A stretch of 64,000 nt of DNA, from NCBI RefSeq assembly GCF_001425085.1, contig NZ_LMDN01000002.1:521796-585795 (forward strand). The letters are read 5' to 3'. The stretch comes from Leifsonia sp. Root4. GTDB lineage: Bacteria > Actinomycetota > Actinomycetes > Actinomycetales > Microbacteriaceae. The first letter of the stretch is position 1; each line of letters opens with the position of its first letter. The position numbers and the translations under genes are program-made. Below, piece by piece: positions 25,742 through 34,226 of the stretch. A model generated the notes under the pieces. The model saw nothing but the letters and a program-made list of their open reading frames with translations, ran no database searches and was not told where the DNA came from.

Positions 25742-27803
25742 CGCCCAGACCGGGGTCCGGCGCCGGGTGGGCCACCGGCAGCTCGGCGAGCACGGTCGTG
25801 CCCGTCGGCAGGGCCGTCGTCACCCGCACGGTGCCGCGCAGTGCCGCCACCCTGTCGCGGATGTTCGCGAGACCGCCGCTCGTCGCCGCGGCCGGCCTGA
25901 TCGCGCCAAGGCCCCGACCGTCGTCGGTGATCGCGATCCGCAGCTGTCCGTTGCTCCGTTCCAGCCTCACCGTTGCCCGCGTCGCCTGGGCGTGCTTGGC
26001 CGTGTTCGCGAGTGCCTCCCGCACCACGTAGTACGCCGTCGTCTCGACGTCCTCCGGGTAGCGTTCCGAGCGCACCGCGGCGTCGGCCTCGACGATGAGC
26101 GCGATGGGGAACCGCGCCATCCCCGACTCAACCGCCGCCACGAGTCCGTTGTCGCTCAGCACGGATGGGTGGATGCCGCGGGTGATCTCCCGCAGCTCGG
26201 TGAGTGTCTCGCGCGCCTGATCTTGAAGTTCAATGAGTTCCGCCGCGGCGAGTTCGCCACGCTGCAGGCGGTTACGGGCCAGGCGCAGCCCCGCGATCTG
26301 CGCCACCAGGTTCTGTTGAATGCCATCGTGCAGATCACGTTCGAGCCGGCGCCGCTCGTCATCCTGCACCGCGACGAGCCGCTCGCGGGAGGCGCGCAGC
26401 TCCTCGAGCTGCTCGGCGAGCTGTGCGCTCAGGCGCACGTTCGCGACGGCCGCCGCTGCCTGGCCGGCGACGGTGCGCAGGAGCGTGCGCTCGGCAGAGC
26501 TGTAGTCGCCGCGGCGCCGCCTGCCGACCTCGATGCGGCCGAGAACGTCTTCTCCGTGCACGAGTTCGCTCGACTCGACGGAATCTCCAACGATCTCGCC
26601 TGCGACGCCGATGGGCGTGGCGGATGTCGCGCCATCCGTTGGTTCCAACCGGATCTGCACCCACGAGGCATCGAGCCCGTCACGGACCGCCTCGGCGAGC
26701 CGCGTGAGCAACTCGCGGCGATCGCCGGCCTGTTCGAATTGGGCACCGAGTGTGCTCAGCATCGCGAACTGCCGCTCGCGGTCACCGAACAAGGCCCGAT
26801 GGAGCCGCCGCTGCATCCACCCGCGCACGGGCAGCAGCACGACCGCGAGGAGGGTGGTGAGCAGGATCGCCGGCACCGGCCTGAGTGGGGGCGTGAGCAG
26901 CAGGCCCGGAGTCGCGACGCCGGCCGCGTAGACGACCGTGATGAGCAGACTCGACGCGCGTTCGACACGCGCTCCGCGGTCGCCGGGCCCGATGTCGAAT
27001 GCGCCGTAGCGGAGGATGCCGTGGATCGCCGCCAACGGGATCGCGATCATCGACGCGTAGACCAGGAATTCGACGCCCCAGAGCCCTGGAACGAAGGTCC
27101 AGAGCAGGAACGCCACCATCGCCGAGCCGACCGCGAGGCCCATGACGCGGGTGCGTGCGCGCACCTCAGGCTCTCCGAAGAGTGCGCGGGACGCGAGCAC
27201 CACGACTCCGAGCACGACGGCCGCCCAGGACTGGACGACGAGGTAGTGCACGGCGGGGGCCGCCCACTCGAGCCACGGCACGACGTAGGGGTTGGGAATC
27301 GACTCGCCGCTGATGCCGATGAACTGCGACATCACGACGTGCGGGGTGGTGAGCAGGGTGAGCGGGCCGACCAGCACAGGAGTCCAGAGGAAGATGATCG
27401 CGATCCGCTGCCAGCGGCGCTCCGGAACGCCGTCGGGGAAGGTCGCGAACACGACCAACAGCGTCGACGTCGCCACCGCGTCGGCGGTGAGGTGGAGCAC
27501 GTTGACGAGCGGGAACCACGGCTCCCCAATGATCTCGAGGTTGAGGTGCACGAAGGTCTCATACGCCGAGCCGAAGAGCATCGCGGTCGACCCGAGCCCG
27601 ATCAACAGGGCGATCCGCGATGCGGAGACCGTGAGCAGCCACATGCCGAACACGAACAGCGGCAGCGCGCCGAGCAGCGGCCAGGCCAGGCCATGATCCG
27701 AGTTGACGTCTGGATCGACGAAGCCGCGCATGGCGACGACGTAGAGCAGTGACGCGACCCCGATGGGGCCGAGCGTCGCAAGGCACAACCACCTGCGGTC
27801 CAC
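25725..27803 (-). CDS. Membrane sensor histidine kinase (HisKA_3 type)
   Basis: 692 residues when started at the GTG reading VDRRWLCLATLGPIG, which has AGGAGGAGGA upstream; the open frame continues 66 codons further but that part is proline/arginine-rich and unlike the family. Layout: about seven membrane helices (residues 1-260), two more near 300-340, a GAF-like domain (about 370-480), the dimerisation/phospho-acceptor helix with His492 in DLHDGIQQN, and an HATPase (DDGRGLG, GGLANIRDR). The signal sensed is unknown. Works with the following response regulator. Confidence 0.9.
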   Translation of the reverse strand: MDRRWLCLATLGPIGVASLLYVVAMRGFVDPDVNSDHGLAWPLLGALPLFVFGMWLLTVSASRIALLIGLGSTAMLFGSAYETFVHLNLEIIGEPWFPLVNVLHLTADAVATSTLLVVFATFPDGVPERRWQRIAIIFLWTPVLVGPLTLLTTPHVVMSQFIGISGESIPNPYVVPWLEWAAPAVHYLVVQSWAAVVLGVVVLASRALFGEPEVRARTRVMGLAVGSAMVAFLLWTFVPGLWGVEFLVYASMIAIPLAAIHGILRYGAFDIGPGDRGARVERASSLLITVVYAAGVATPGLLLTPPLRPVPAILLTTLLAVVLLPVRGWMQRRLHRALFGDRERQFAMLSTLGAQFEQAGDRRELLTRLAEAVRDGLDASWVQIRLEPTDGATSATPIGVAGEIVGDSVESSELVHGEDVLGRIEVGRRRRGDYSSAERTLLRTVAGQAAAAVANVRLSAQLAEQLEELRASRERLVAVQDDERRRLERDLHDGIQQNLVAQIAGLRLARNRLQRGELAAAELIELQDQARETLTELREITRGIHPSVLSDNGLVAAVESGMARFPIALIVEADAAVRSERYPEDVETTAYYVVREALANTAKHAQATRATVRLERSNGQLRIAITDDGRGLGAIRPAAATSGGLANIRDRVAALRGTVRVTTALPTGTTVLAELPVAHPAPDPGLGGGRGG

Positions 27804-27999
27804 GTTCCCATCGTCCTCCTCCTCTGCCCGCTGCGGGAGGGGGTCTACCCCGTGCCGTTCTGGCGGCTGTCCGCCAGGAGCGCTGCGACGATCCGCACCG
27901 CACGATGCGGTTTGCCGCGATCCGGCGGGCGCCGCCGCCGCGCGAGAGTGGGCGAAGCGGATGCCGCACCGCGCAGCCGCACGAACAGGGAGGTTCATC
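27804..27999. other. Divergent intergenic region
   Basis: 196 bp between the sensor kinase and the plus-strand membrane protein. It holds one clean hairpin, CTGGCGG (27860-27866) with CCGCCAG (27871-27877), and a CCGCA...TGCGG dyad. Promoters for both directions must lie here, but I cannot assign convincing -35/-10 boxes. Confidence 0.4.
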
Positions 28000-28467
28000 A
28001 TGCACAGGGCCTATGGCGTCATCGCCTGGATCATCGCCGGCGGGGTCGCCGTTCAGGCGGCCGCGATCGCGTTCGGAGTCGGCGGGATGGTGCACTTCGT
28101 GCAGGACGGCGGGGTCGTCGACAAGGCGCTGATCGAGAGCGGCCAGGTCACGTACCTCGGAGAAATCGGGTTCTGGATCCACGCCATCGGCGGCGCGGTG
28201 GTCATCCCGCTCGCCGCCGTCATCCTGCTCCTGCTCTCATTCGGCGTGCGTGTGCGCGGCGCCCGGATGCTGGCCGCGATCGTGCTCGGGCTGGTCGCGC
28301 TCCAGGTGATGGCGGGCTTCGGGCTTCGCGATCTGCCCTACCTCGGCCTGCTTCACGGGGTGAACGCGCTCGCCGTGCTGCTCGCCTCGGTTTACGCCGC
28401 GCTGCGGGTCAGCCGCTCCTCGCGGAAGACAATCGAGAAGGCGACATCCGATGCCGTCCCGGCGTGA
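28000..28467 (+). CDS. Small four-helix integral membrane protein (DUF6220-like)
   Basis: 155 residues from the ATG after GGGAGG; the longer upstream frame is leader. Four hydrophobic helices lie at about residues 7-30, 60-85, 90-110 and 120-140, with a short extracytoplasmic loop containing MVHFVQDGG. No catalytic motif. It overlaps the multicopper oxidase gene by 17 bp, so both are made together; it may anchor or assist the oxidase. Assignment to DUF6220 is by general pattern and is not certain. Confidence 0.75.
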   Translation: MHRAYGVIAWIIAGGVAVQAAAIAFGVGGMVHFVQDGGVVDKALIESGQVTYLGEIGFWIHAIGGAVVIPLAAVILLLLSFGVRVRGARMLAAIVLGLVALQVMAGFGLRDLPYLGLLHGVNALAVLLASVYAALRVSRSSRKTIEKATSDAVPA

Positions 28468-29956
28468 GGTCGTTCGCCGCGTGCTCCTCGGTGCCGCGGT
28501 CACGACCGCGATGCTGGCCGTATTCGTTGCCTGGCAGGGAACCCTGTTGGGTGAGTATTCGGTCATGGAGATGGGCGGGCCCACTGGCGAAACCGGCCAC
28601 GCGGGCCACGCCGACCACGCCGCGCCGGCCGGACTCCCCGGTGTCGGCGCCGTGCCGGTCAGCGTGAGCACGCTCACCGCTGATCCAGACCGCCCAGCCG
28701 ATGTGCGGGTTGAGCTCGTCGCCAGGCAGGAGCGGTTTGAGGTGCCGGGTGGCCGCCCGGTCGACGGGTACACCGTGAACGGCCAGTCCCCCGGCCCCGC
28801 CATCCGTGCCAGGCAGGGTGAACTCGTCGAGGTCGTACTCATCAACGAGTCGGTGGCGGCCGGCGCGACGCTGCACTGGCACGGCATCGACGTGCCGAAT
28901 GCAGCCGACGGTGTCGCCGGCATCACGCAGGACGCGGTTCCCATCGGGGGTCGGCACGTCTACCGCTTCGTTGCCGCCGATGCCGGCAGCTACTGGTACC
29001 ACTCGCATCAGCTTTCCCACGAGCAGGTGCAACGCGGGCTGCTCGGCGCGATCGTGATCGAGCCGACGGACTCCCCCGCTCCGGACGCCGGGCCCGAGCT
29101 CATCGCCCTCCTGCACCTCTACGGCAGCGAGCACACGCTGAACGGCCGGGTGGCAGACGAACGGGTGCCAGCGGCTCCCGGCCAGGCGGCGCGGGTGCGC
29201 GTGATCAACACCGATCAGGGCACCGCTGCCGTGTGGTCGGCCACCCCGTTCCGCGTGGTCGCGGTCGACGGCCACGAGGTGAACGAACCGGGCGAGGTCA
29301 GCGATCGCACGCTCCTCATCCCGGCCGGCGGACGCGCCGACGTCTCGATCCGGGCGCCGTCGCAGGGTGCGGCGCAGCTCCGGGTGGGTGGCGCCCGCAG
29401 CGTGCTGATCGGGGAGGTGACGGATGGCGCCGTGCTGCCCGATCCGGTGCGCCAACCCGCCGATCGCGTCGACCTGCTCAGCTACGGCGCACCGATCGAT
29501 CCCGGCATCGACCGGTCACACCCCGACCGCGAGTACGAGTACGTGATCGCCCGCCGCTACGGCATCATCGACGGCCGACCGGGCAACTTCTGGACTGTCA
29601 ACGGCCGCATGTTCCCCGACGTGCCCATGTTCGCGGTGAGCGAGGGCGATGTCGTCGTGATGCGGATCCGCAACGACTCCGGCGACGTGCATCCGATGCA
29701 CCTGCACGGCCATCACGCCCTGGTGCTCTCCCGCGACGGGGTCGCGGCGTCCGGCAGCCCCTGGTGGGTGGACACGCTCGATGTTCGGCCGCACGAGTCA
29801 TACGAGATCGCCTTCGTCGCCGACAACCCCGGCATCTGGAGCGACCACTGCCACACACTTCAGCACGCGGTCGACGGACTGATCACCCACCTCATGTACG
29901 ACGGGGTGACGACGCCGTTCACGATCAATGGTGACGCGGGCAATCACCCGGAGTGA
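28451..29956 (+). CDS. Membrane-anchored multicopper oxidase
   Basis: 501 residues. An N-terminal hydrophobic helix (about 10-30) acts as signal anchor; a His-rich linker, GHAGHADHAAP, follows at about residue 48. Two or three cupredoxin domains carry all four copper-ligand motifs: HWHG (142-145), YHSH (183-186), HPMHLHGH (414-421) and HCHTLQH (466-472, with Cys467 for the type 1 site). It can therefore oxidise a substrate (cuprous ion, phenols or other) with reduction of oxygen to water outside the membrane. The substrate is not determined. Confidence 0.93.
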   Translation: MPSRREVVRRVLLGAAVTTAMLAVFVAWQGTLLGEYSVMEMGGPTGETGHAGHADHAAPAGLPGVGAVPVSVSTLTADPDRPADVRVELVARQERFEVPGGRPVDGYTVNGQSPGPAIRARQGELVEVVLINESVAAGATLHWHGIDVPNAADGVAGITQDAVPIGGRHVYRFVAADAGSYWYHSHQLSHEQVQRGLLGAIVIEPTDSPAPDAGPELIALLHLYGSEHTLNGRVADERVPAAPGQAARVRVINTDQGTAAVWSATPFRVVAVDGHEVNEPGEVSDRTLLIPAGGRADVSIRAPSQGAAQLRVGGARSVLIGEVTDGAVLPDPVRQPADRVDLLSYGAPIDPGIDRSHPDREYEYVIARRYGIIDGRPGNFWTVNGRMFPDVPMFAVSEGDVVVMRIRNDSGDVHPMHLHGHHALVLSRDGVAASGSPWWVDTLDVRPHESYEIAFVADNPGIWSDHCHTLQHAVDGLITHLMYDGVTTPFTINGDAGNHPE

Positions 29957-29980
29957 GCGAGCATACATCGAAGAAAAGCT

Positions 29981-30013
29981 CGATGAAACTCTGAGATTTC
30001 ATCGATTTCATCG
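29981..30013. repeat. CGATGAAA/TTTCATCG dyad and repeat
   Basis: CGATGAAA at 29981-29988 is mirrored by TTTCATCG at 29997-30004, and TTTCATCG recurs directly at 30006-30013. It sits after the oxidase stop and before the DUF222 gene; it could be a weak terminator or an operator. A TTGCTAGACT word just after it may be part of a promoter. Confidence 0.4.
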
Positions 30014-30080
30014 CATCTTTTTGCTAGACTGAGTGCATCAGAAATCGCTCGTGCCCCGAACGATATGTCTGGAGAACCGG

Positions 30081-31342
30081 ATGCACCCGTCATCCCCGCC
30101 CGAAGCACGTCCCACCACTGATTCACCCGATTTAGCGCTGCTCTTCGACCGCATCGAGCAGGCCGTCGACGCTCACACGGCAGGCAACCGAGCACAGGCT
30201 CGCCTCTGGGCAGCACTGGCCGAGCTGATCCGACTCGCCAGAGCGAACCCGCAGATCTATCTGCGCCCGGTCGGTCTCGCCCAATCAGATGCACCTGAGC
30301 TCGCCGCGGATGCCGCCGCCTTCGACGCCGGCCTTCGGCTACAGCTCTCCTCAGCCCAGGTGCGCACGATTGCCTTCCGGGCACAGACCCTCGAAGACCG
30401 GATGCCGCGACTCCACGCCGCGTTCCAGCTCGGCGCCACCAGCGCAGCACACGTCGGCGCGGCACTCGAACTCATCACGGGGTGGTCAGAAGACGGCGCG
30501 GTGCGTGCGTTCGACGAACAGCTGGCCGAGCCAGCCGGAAGCCTCACGCTGCCGGCGTTCCGCACCAGGGCACGCCGGCTGAAGGAACGGCTCTCGGCTG
30601 AGCCGCCCGAGCTCCGCCACGCGCGCTCCTTCGCCGAGCGCCGTGTCTGGATCGAGCCCGACGAAGACGGCATGGCGTGGATCCACGCCTTCGTCGCCGC
30701 GCCCGATGCCGTGCGGATCGTGTCCCGGCTGAACGCGACCGCCCGTGCCGAGCAGAAGAAGGTCGCGATAGGGCAACCGGGATGGCGCTCCCGCGACCAG
30801 ATCCGGGCCGACCTGGCCGTGGCCTGGCTCGCCGGCGACGGAACGTCGACGGCCGCCAGGGTCCGGCCGATTCTGCTGGTACCCCTGCTCTCACTCATCG
30901 CCGACGGCGACGAGCCCATCGAGCTGCGCGGCTATGGCACCGTCGACAAGGCCACGGCGGCGCGGCTCATCGCCGGGGCCCCGTCGTTCCGCCGCGTGGC
31001 CACCGACCCGTTCACGGGCGAGCGACTCCGCTACGACCGCACCCGATACCGCCCGAGCACAGCGCAACGCGACTGGATCGCATTCCGCTACGAGAGCTGC
31101 ATCGACCCGACCTGCTCCCGACCCGTCGACGACACCGACATCGACCATCTGCGTTGATCAGGACCGCGGAATGGGTGCGCGATCGCGGTCGCACCAACGA
31201 CGACAATCTCCTCCCGCTCTGTGAGCAGGCAAACCGCCGTAAGAACCTCAGCCGCATCGAGTACAGCCGGTTGCCCAACGGCCACGTCACCATCACCACA
31301 CCCACCGGGCACAGCGTGGACACCGAACCGGCGCCCTTCTGA
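30081..31342 (+). pseudogene. DUF222/HNH endonuclease-type gene, frameshifted at the HNH motif
   Basis: The frame from the ATG (GGAG 6 nt upstream) encodes a DUF222 domain and runs to DDTDIDHLR, then hits TGA at 31155. The rest of the HNH domain (EWVRDRGRTNDDNLLPLCE, then RRKNLSRIEYSRLPNG) continues in the frame one base back to 31342. Restoring one lost base near 31150 would give about 420 residues, the normal size. So this is a recent inactivation, a sequencing error, or less likely programmed frameshifting. These genes are multicopy in this family of bacteria; their function is poorly known. Confidence 0.85.
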
Positions 31343-31489
31343 TCGGACGTCGTTCCGGTATTCGCGTTTCGGCATCCGCGACTCGGCATCTGGCATTCCG
31401 CCGCCGGGGCTGGACAGCGCGCATTCGGCGCGCGAAGAATGAACCTCGTTGGCCGTGGCCCTCGCCACGGCGGAAGGAGGGATCCGACC

Positions 31490-32119
31490 ATGGGAACCAT
31501 CACCGCAAGCCTGTTCATCTCACTCGACGGCGTCTACCAGGCGCCGGGTGGGCGCGACGAAGACCGCGAGAACGACTTCGAGTACGGCGGATGGCAGGCG
31601 CCACTCTTCGACGAGGAATCCGGCGAGGCGATCGGCGCCGACCTCGAGAACCTCGATGCACTCCTGCTCGGGCGGAAGACCTACGACATCTTCGCGGCCT
31701 ACTGGCCGAATGCCGGCGACGGCCCGATCGCCACGAAGTTCAACGCGGTACCGAAGTTCGTCGTCTCCCGCACCCTGCGCGATCCTATCTGGGCTGGAAC
31801 GACCGTGCTGCCGGATGCCGCATCCGCCGCGCGCCTGCGCGAGGAGTTCAATCAGGTGCAGGTCATCGGCAGCGGCGCGCTCGTACGGTCGCTGCTCGCG
31901 GAGGACGTGCTCGACCGGCTGCAGCTCTGGCTCTATCCGGTGACATTCGGTCAGGGCAAACGGCTGTTCGACACCGGCACGATTCCCGCCTCATTCCGGC
32001 TGGTTCAGCCGGCCCGCAGCTTCGAGAAGGGGGCGGTGTCGCTCGTGTACGAGCGCGCCGGAGAGGTCGAGACCATGGACATGCCGGATGAAGATGTGCC
32101 CATCGAACCGCGGACCTGA
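31490..32119 (+). CDS. Dihydrofolate reductase-like / RibD C-terminal domain protein
   Basis: 209 residues from the ATG of MGTITASLFISLDG, with GGAGG 9-12 nt upstream. Single RibD_C fold: ISLDGVYQAPGG at the N-terminus, LLLGRKTYDIFAAYW, FVVSRTL, and VIGSGALVRSLL (nucleotide-binding turn). Members are NADPH-binding reductases of mostly unknown substrate. It stands alone between the broken DUF222 gene and the convergent glycerol-type operon. Confidence 0.9.
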   Translation: MGTITASLFISLDGVYQAPGGRDEDRENDFEYGGWQAPLFDEESGEAIGADLENLDALLLGRKTYDIFAAYWPNAGDGPIATKFNAVPKFVVSRTLRDPIWAGTTVLPDAASAARLREEFNQVQVIGSGALVRSLLAEDVLDRLQLWLYPVTFGQGKRLFDTGTIPASFRLVQPARSFEKGAVSLVYERAGEVETMDMPDEDVPIEPRT

Positions 32120-32142
32120 CCGCCGCCGCTCTCAGGCGGCGG
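32120..32142. terminator. Shared hairpin between convergent genes
   Basis: CCGCCGCC (32120-32127) and GGCGGCGG (32135-32142) form an 8-bp GC stem with a 7-nt loop, immediately after the reductase stop and overlapping the last codons of the alcohol dehydrogenase. No U-tract on either side, so a GC-type terminator at best. Confidence 0.5.
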
Positions 32143-33262
32143 CCCCGTCGAGCGCGATGATTCGGCGCACCACGCGACCCTCCTCCAGGGCGTCCAGTGC
32201 CTCGTTGACCTCATCGAGCGTCACGGTGTCGCTGTGCAACAGTTCCATCGGAAGCAGGCCGGCCCGCCACAGCTCGATGTAGGCGGGGATGTCACGAGCG
32301 GGTACGGCGTCGCCCATGTAGGAGCCGAGCAACCGCTTGCCCATTCCGGCGAACTGCAACGCCTGAACGTCGAGCTGCTGTTCCGGATGCGGCAGGCCCA
32401 CGGACACGAGGGCCCCGCCGCGCGTGACGAGCGCGAGCGCGGCCTCCATCACTCGAGCACTGCCGACGGCCTCCACTGCGAGGTCAACGCCGTCACCGGC
32501 GTGCTCGGCGACGAGGGCCGCAGCCTGCTCTGGCGTTCCGACCGCGCTCGCGCCGACGGCGAGGGCCAGTGCGTGCTTGTCGGTGTTGGGGTCGATCGCG
32601 ATCACCCGCGTGCCATCGATCTGCGCCGCGGCCATGATGGCGGTGAGGCCGACGGCGCCGAGTCCGAACACGATGAGGGACTGACCCGGCGTCATCCGGC
32701 CGGTGTTGAGCACCGCCCCCATACCGGTCAGGGCGGCGCACCCGAACATGGCCGCGATGTCAAACGGCACGTCCTTGTCGATCACGACGAGGGACTCGGC
32801 GGCGACGACGGCGTAGTCGGCGAAGCCGGAGACGCCGAGGTGGTGGTTCACACGGCTGTTGGCGCCATCGCGCAGCACGGCGTCGCCGTGCAGCAGGCCG
32901 CCGGAGGCATTGGCCTCGGCGGCACGGTAGCAGAGCGCGGGTCTGCCGGCCGAGCAGGCCCGGCAGTCGCCACAACTGGGCACGAACACGAGGACGACGT
33001 GGTCACCGGGACTGACGCCCTCGACACCGTCTCCGACGACGTCGACAATTCCGGCCGCCTCGTGGCCGATCGCCATGGGGAGCGGGCGCGGGCGCGATCC
33101 GTTGACGACGGACAGGTCGGAGTGGCAGAGGCTGGCTCGAACGATGCGCACTCCGACCTCACCAGCGCGCGGCGCCGGAGCGCTGAGTTCTTCGATGCTG
33201 AGTGGGCGCGAGTCGGCATAGGGGCGCGGCAAACCCGCCGCACGCAGCACGGCACTACGCAT
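32132..33262 (-). CDS. Zinc-dependent alcohol dehydrogenase (MDR family, class III-like)
   Basis: 376 residues. Catalytic-zinc residues Cys in RASLCHSD and His in IGHEAAG, the structural-zinc cluster CGDCRACSAGRPALC, and the NAD-binding FGLGAVGL are all present. It oxidises an alcohol (or reduces an aldehyde) with NAD(P). It is the last of seven genes transcribed from 40,457 and overlaps the ABM gene by 8 bp, so the likely substrate is a metabolite of the glycerol-type pathway. Confidence 0.92.
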   Translation of the reverse strand: MRSAVLRAAGLPRPYADSRPLSIEELSAPAPRAGEVGVRIVRASLCHSDLSVVNGSRPRPLPMAIGHEAAGIVDVVGDGVEGVSPGDHVVLVFVPSCGDCRACSAGRPALCYRAAEANASGGLLHGDAVLRDGANSRVNHHLGVSGFADYAVVAAESLVVIDKDVPFDIAAMFGCAALTGMGAVLNTGRMTPGQSLIVFGLGAVGLTAIMAAAQIDGTRVIAIDPNTDKHALALAVGASAVGTPEQAAALVAEHAGDGVDLAVEAVGSARVMEAALALVTRGGALVSVGLPHPEQQLDVQALQFAGMGKRLLGSYMGDAVPARDIPAYIELWRAGLLPMELLHSDTVTLDEVNEALDALEEGRVVRRIIALDGAAA

Positions 33263-33560
33263 CCGGGCTTGCCTTCATCTTCACGACGACACGGTTCTCG
33301 AGCAGCGGGATGATCGTTCCGAGGCCGATGGTCTCGAAGTGCTCGGAGCTGCGGTGGGCATCGAATCCCGCCGCATCCGTGTAGCTCTCGACGATGACGA
33401 TCTCGTCGGGGTTCTCGACCCCGCGATAGAACTCGTAGCTGAGGTTGGCAGGCTCGGTACGGCTGGCGACCGCGAGCTCGGCGAGGTGCCCGAGAACCGT
33501 CTCGGTCTGGCCTTCCTGCGGGTAGTAGCGGGCGATGACCTGATAGAAATCGGCAGACAC
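33255..33560 (-). CDS. Antibiotic biosynthesis monooxygenase (ABM) domain protein
   Basis: 101 residues, one ferredoxin-like ABM domain (YYPQEGQTETVLGHLAEL; LSYEFYRGVENPDEIVIVES, with the conserved YE/H pattern near SSEHF). Start is GTG with AGGAG 7 nt upstream. Members are dimeric, cofactor-free and often act on quinones or autoinducers; here it may protect against or process reactive products of the operon's flavoenzymes (inference). Overlaps the dehydrogenase by 8 bp. Confidence 0.88.
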   Translation of the reverse strand: MSADFYQVIARYYPQEGQTETVLGHLAELAVASRTEPANLSYEFYRGVENPDEIVIVESYTDAAGFDAHRSSEHFETIGLGTIIPLLENRVVVKMKASPDA

Positions 33561-33600
33561 AGGAGTTCTCCTAAAAAAATGGGGTGGCGGATGCCGCGGC

Positions 33601-34182
33601 CTAGCGCCGCGTGGTGTTCCAGAGGGCGACGTCGCTCGTCGAGACGGCTTTCGCGCCGCCCTTGATCGCCGCGACGACGTCCTCGGTGCTCGTCACGAAG
33701 CCGGCGGCCACATAGGGCGACAGCCTGGCGAGCTCGGTCGCGGAGATCGAGGAGATCACCGGCCACGGCATGAGCTGCATCAGGTGCGGCTTGCTCTGCT
33801 GCACGGCGTTGATGCTGCGCGGCAGCGTGGATCGGTCGGTCACGAACACCTTCTGCATCGTCACCATGCCGAGTGCGTTGGCGCGCTGGATCAGCGCGGT
33901 GCGGGTGGTGATGAGACCCGGCGTGCCGATCTTGCGGAGGTATTCGACGCCGCCGCGGTCCTGGGCGAGGCCGTCGCAGTTGTCGATGTTGACGAAGACG
34001 AACTTGCCTGCGGCCGCAGTGCGGGTGACGACATTCTCCATGTCTGGCAGCGCGACGTTCGCGACGATTCCGACCGGGCACGGCCCAGAGAGGAATTCGG
34101 CGAGCGCGTCGGTGCCGTAGAGCGACGCCATCACGGGATGACGGTAGAGCTTCTCGTCGAGGGAACGTGGGAGCTCTGGCAT
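33601..34182 (-). CDS. glpP: Glycerol-3-phosphate-responsive antiterminator (GlpP family)
   Basis: 193 residues from the ATG of MPELPRSLDEKLYRHP; GTG at 34221 and ATG at 34215 are in-frame alternatives. The G3P_antiterm TIM-barrel is clear: VNIDNCDGLAQDRGGVEYL, GLITTRTALIQRANALGM, VQQSKPHLMQLMPW and AAGFVTSTEDVVAAIKGG. In Bacillus subtilis, GlpP with glycerol 3-phosphate binds glp leader RNA and prevents termination. Here the gene is fifth in an operon with glpD and a kinase, and the operon leader contains a terminator-like hairpin, so it probably controls its own operon. Confidence 0.93.
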   Translation of the reverse strand: MPELPRSLDEKLYRHPVMASLYGTDALAEFLSGPCPVGIVANVALPDMENVVTRTAAAGKFVFVNIDNCDGLAQDRGGVEYLRKIGTPGLITTRTALIQRANALGMVTMQKVFVTDRSTLPRSINAVQQSKPHLMQLMPWPVISSISATELARLSPYVAAGFVTSTEDVVAAIKGGAKAVSTSDVALWNTTRR

Positions 34183-34226
34183 GGATGCATCACCTTTGCT
34201 TGCGACCGCAGGCATACTCACTGCGA

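Noticed and set aside
25689-27752. 687-codon plus-strand frame opposite the sensor kinase
   Set aside because: Antisense shadow; the minus-strand kinase has all expected domains.
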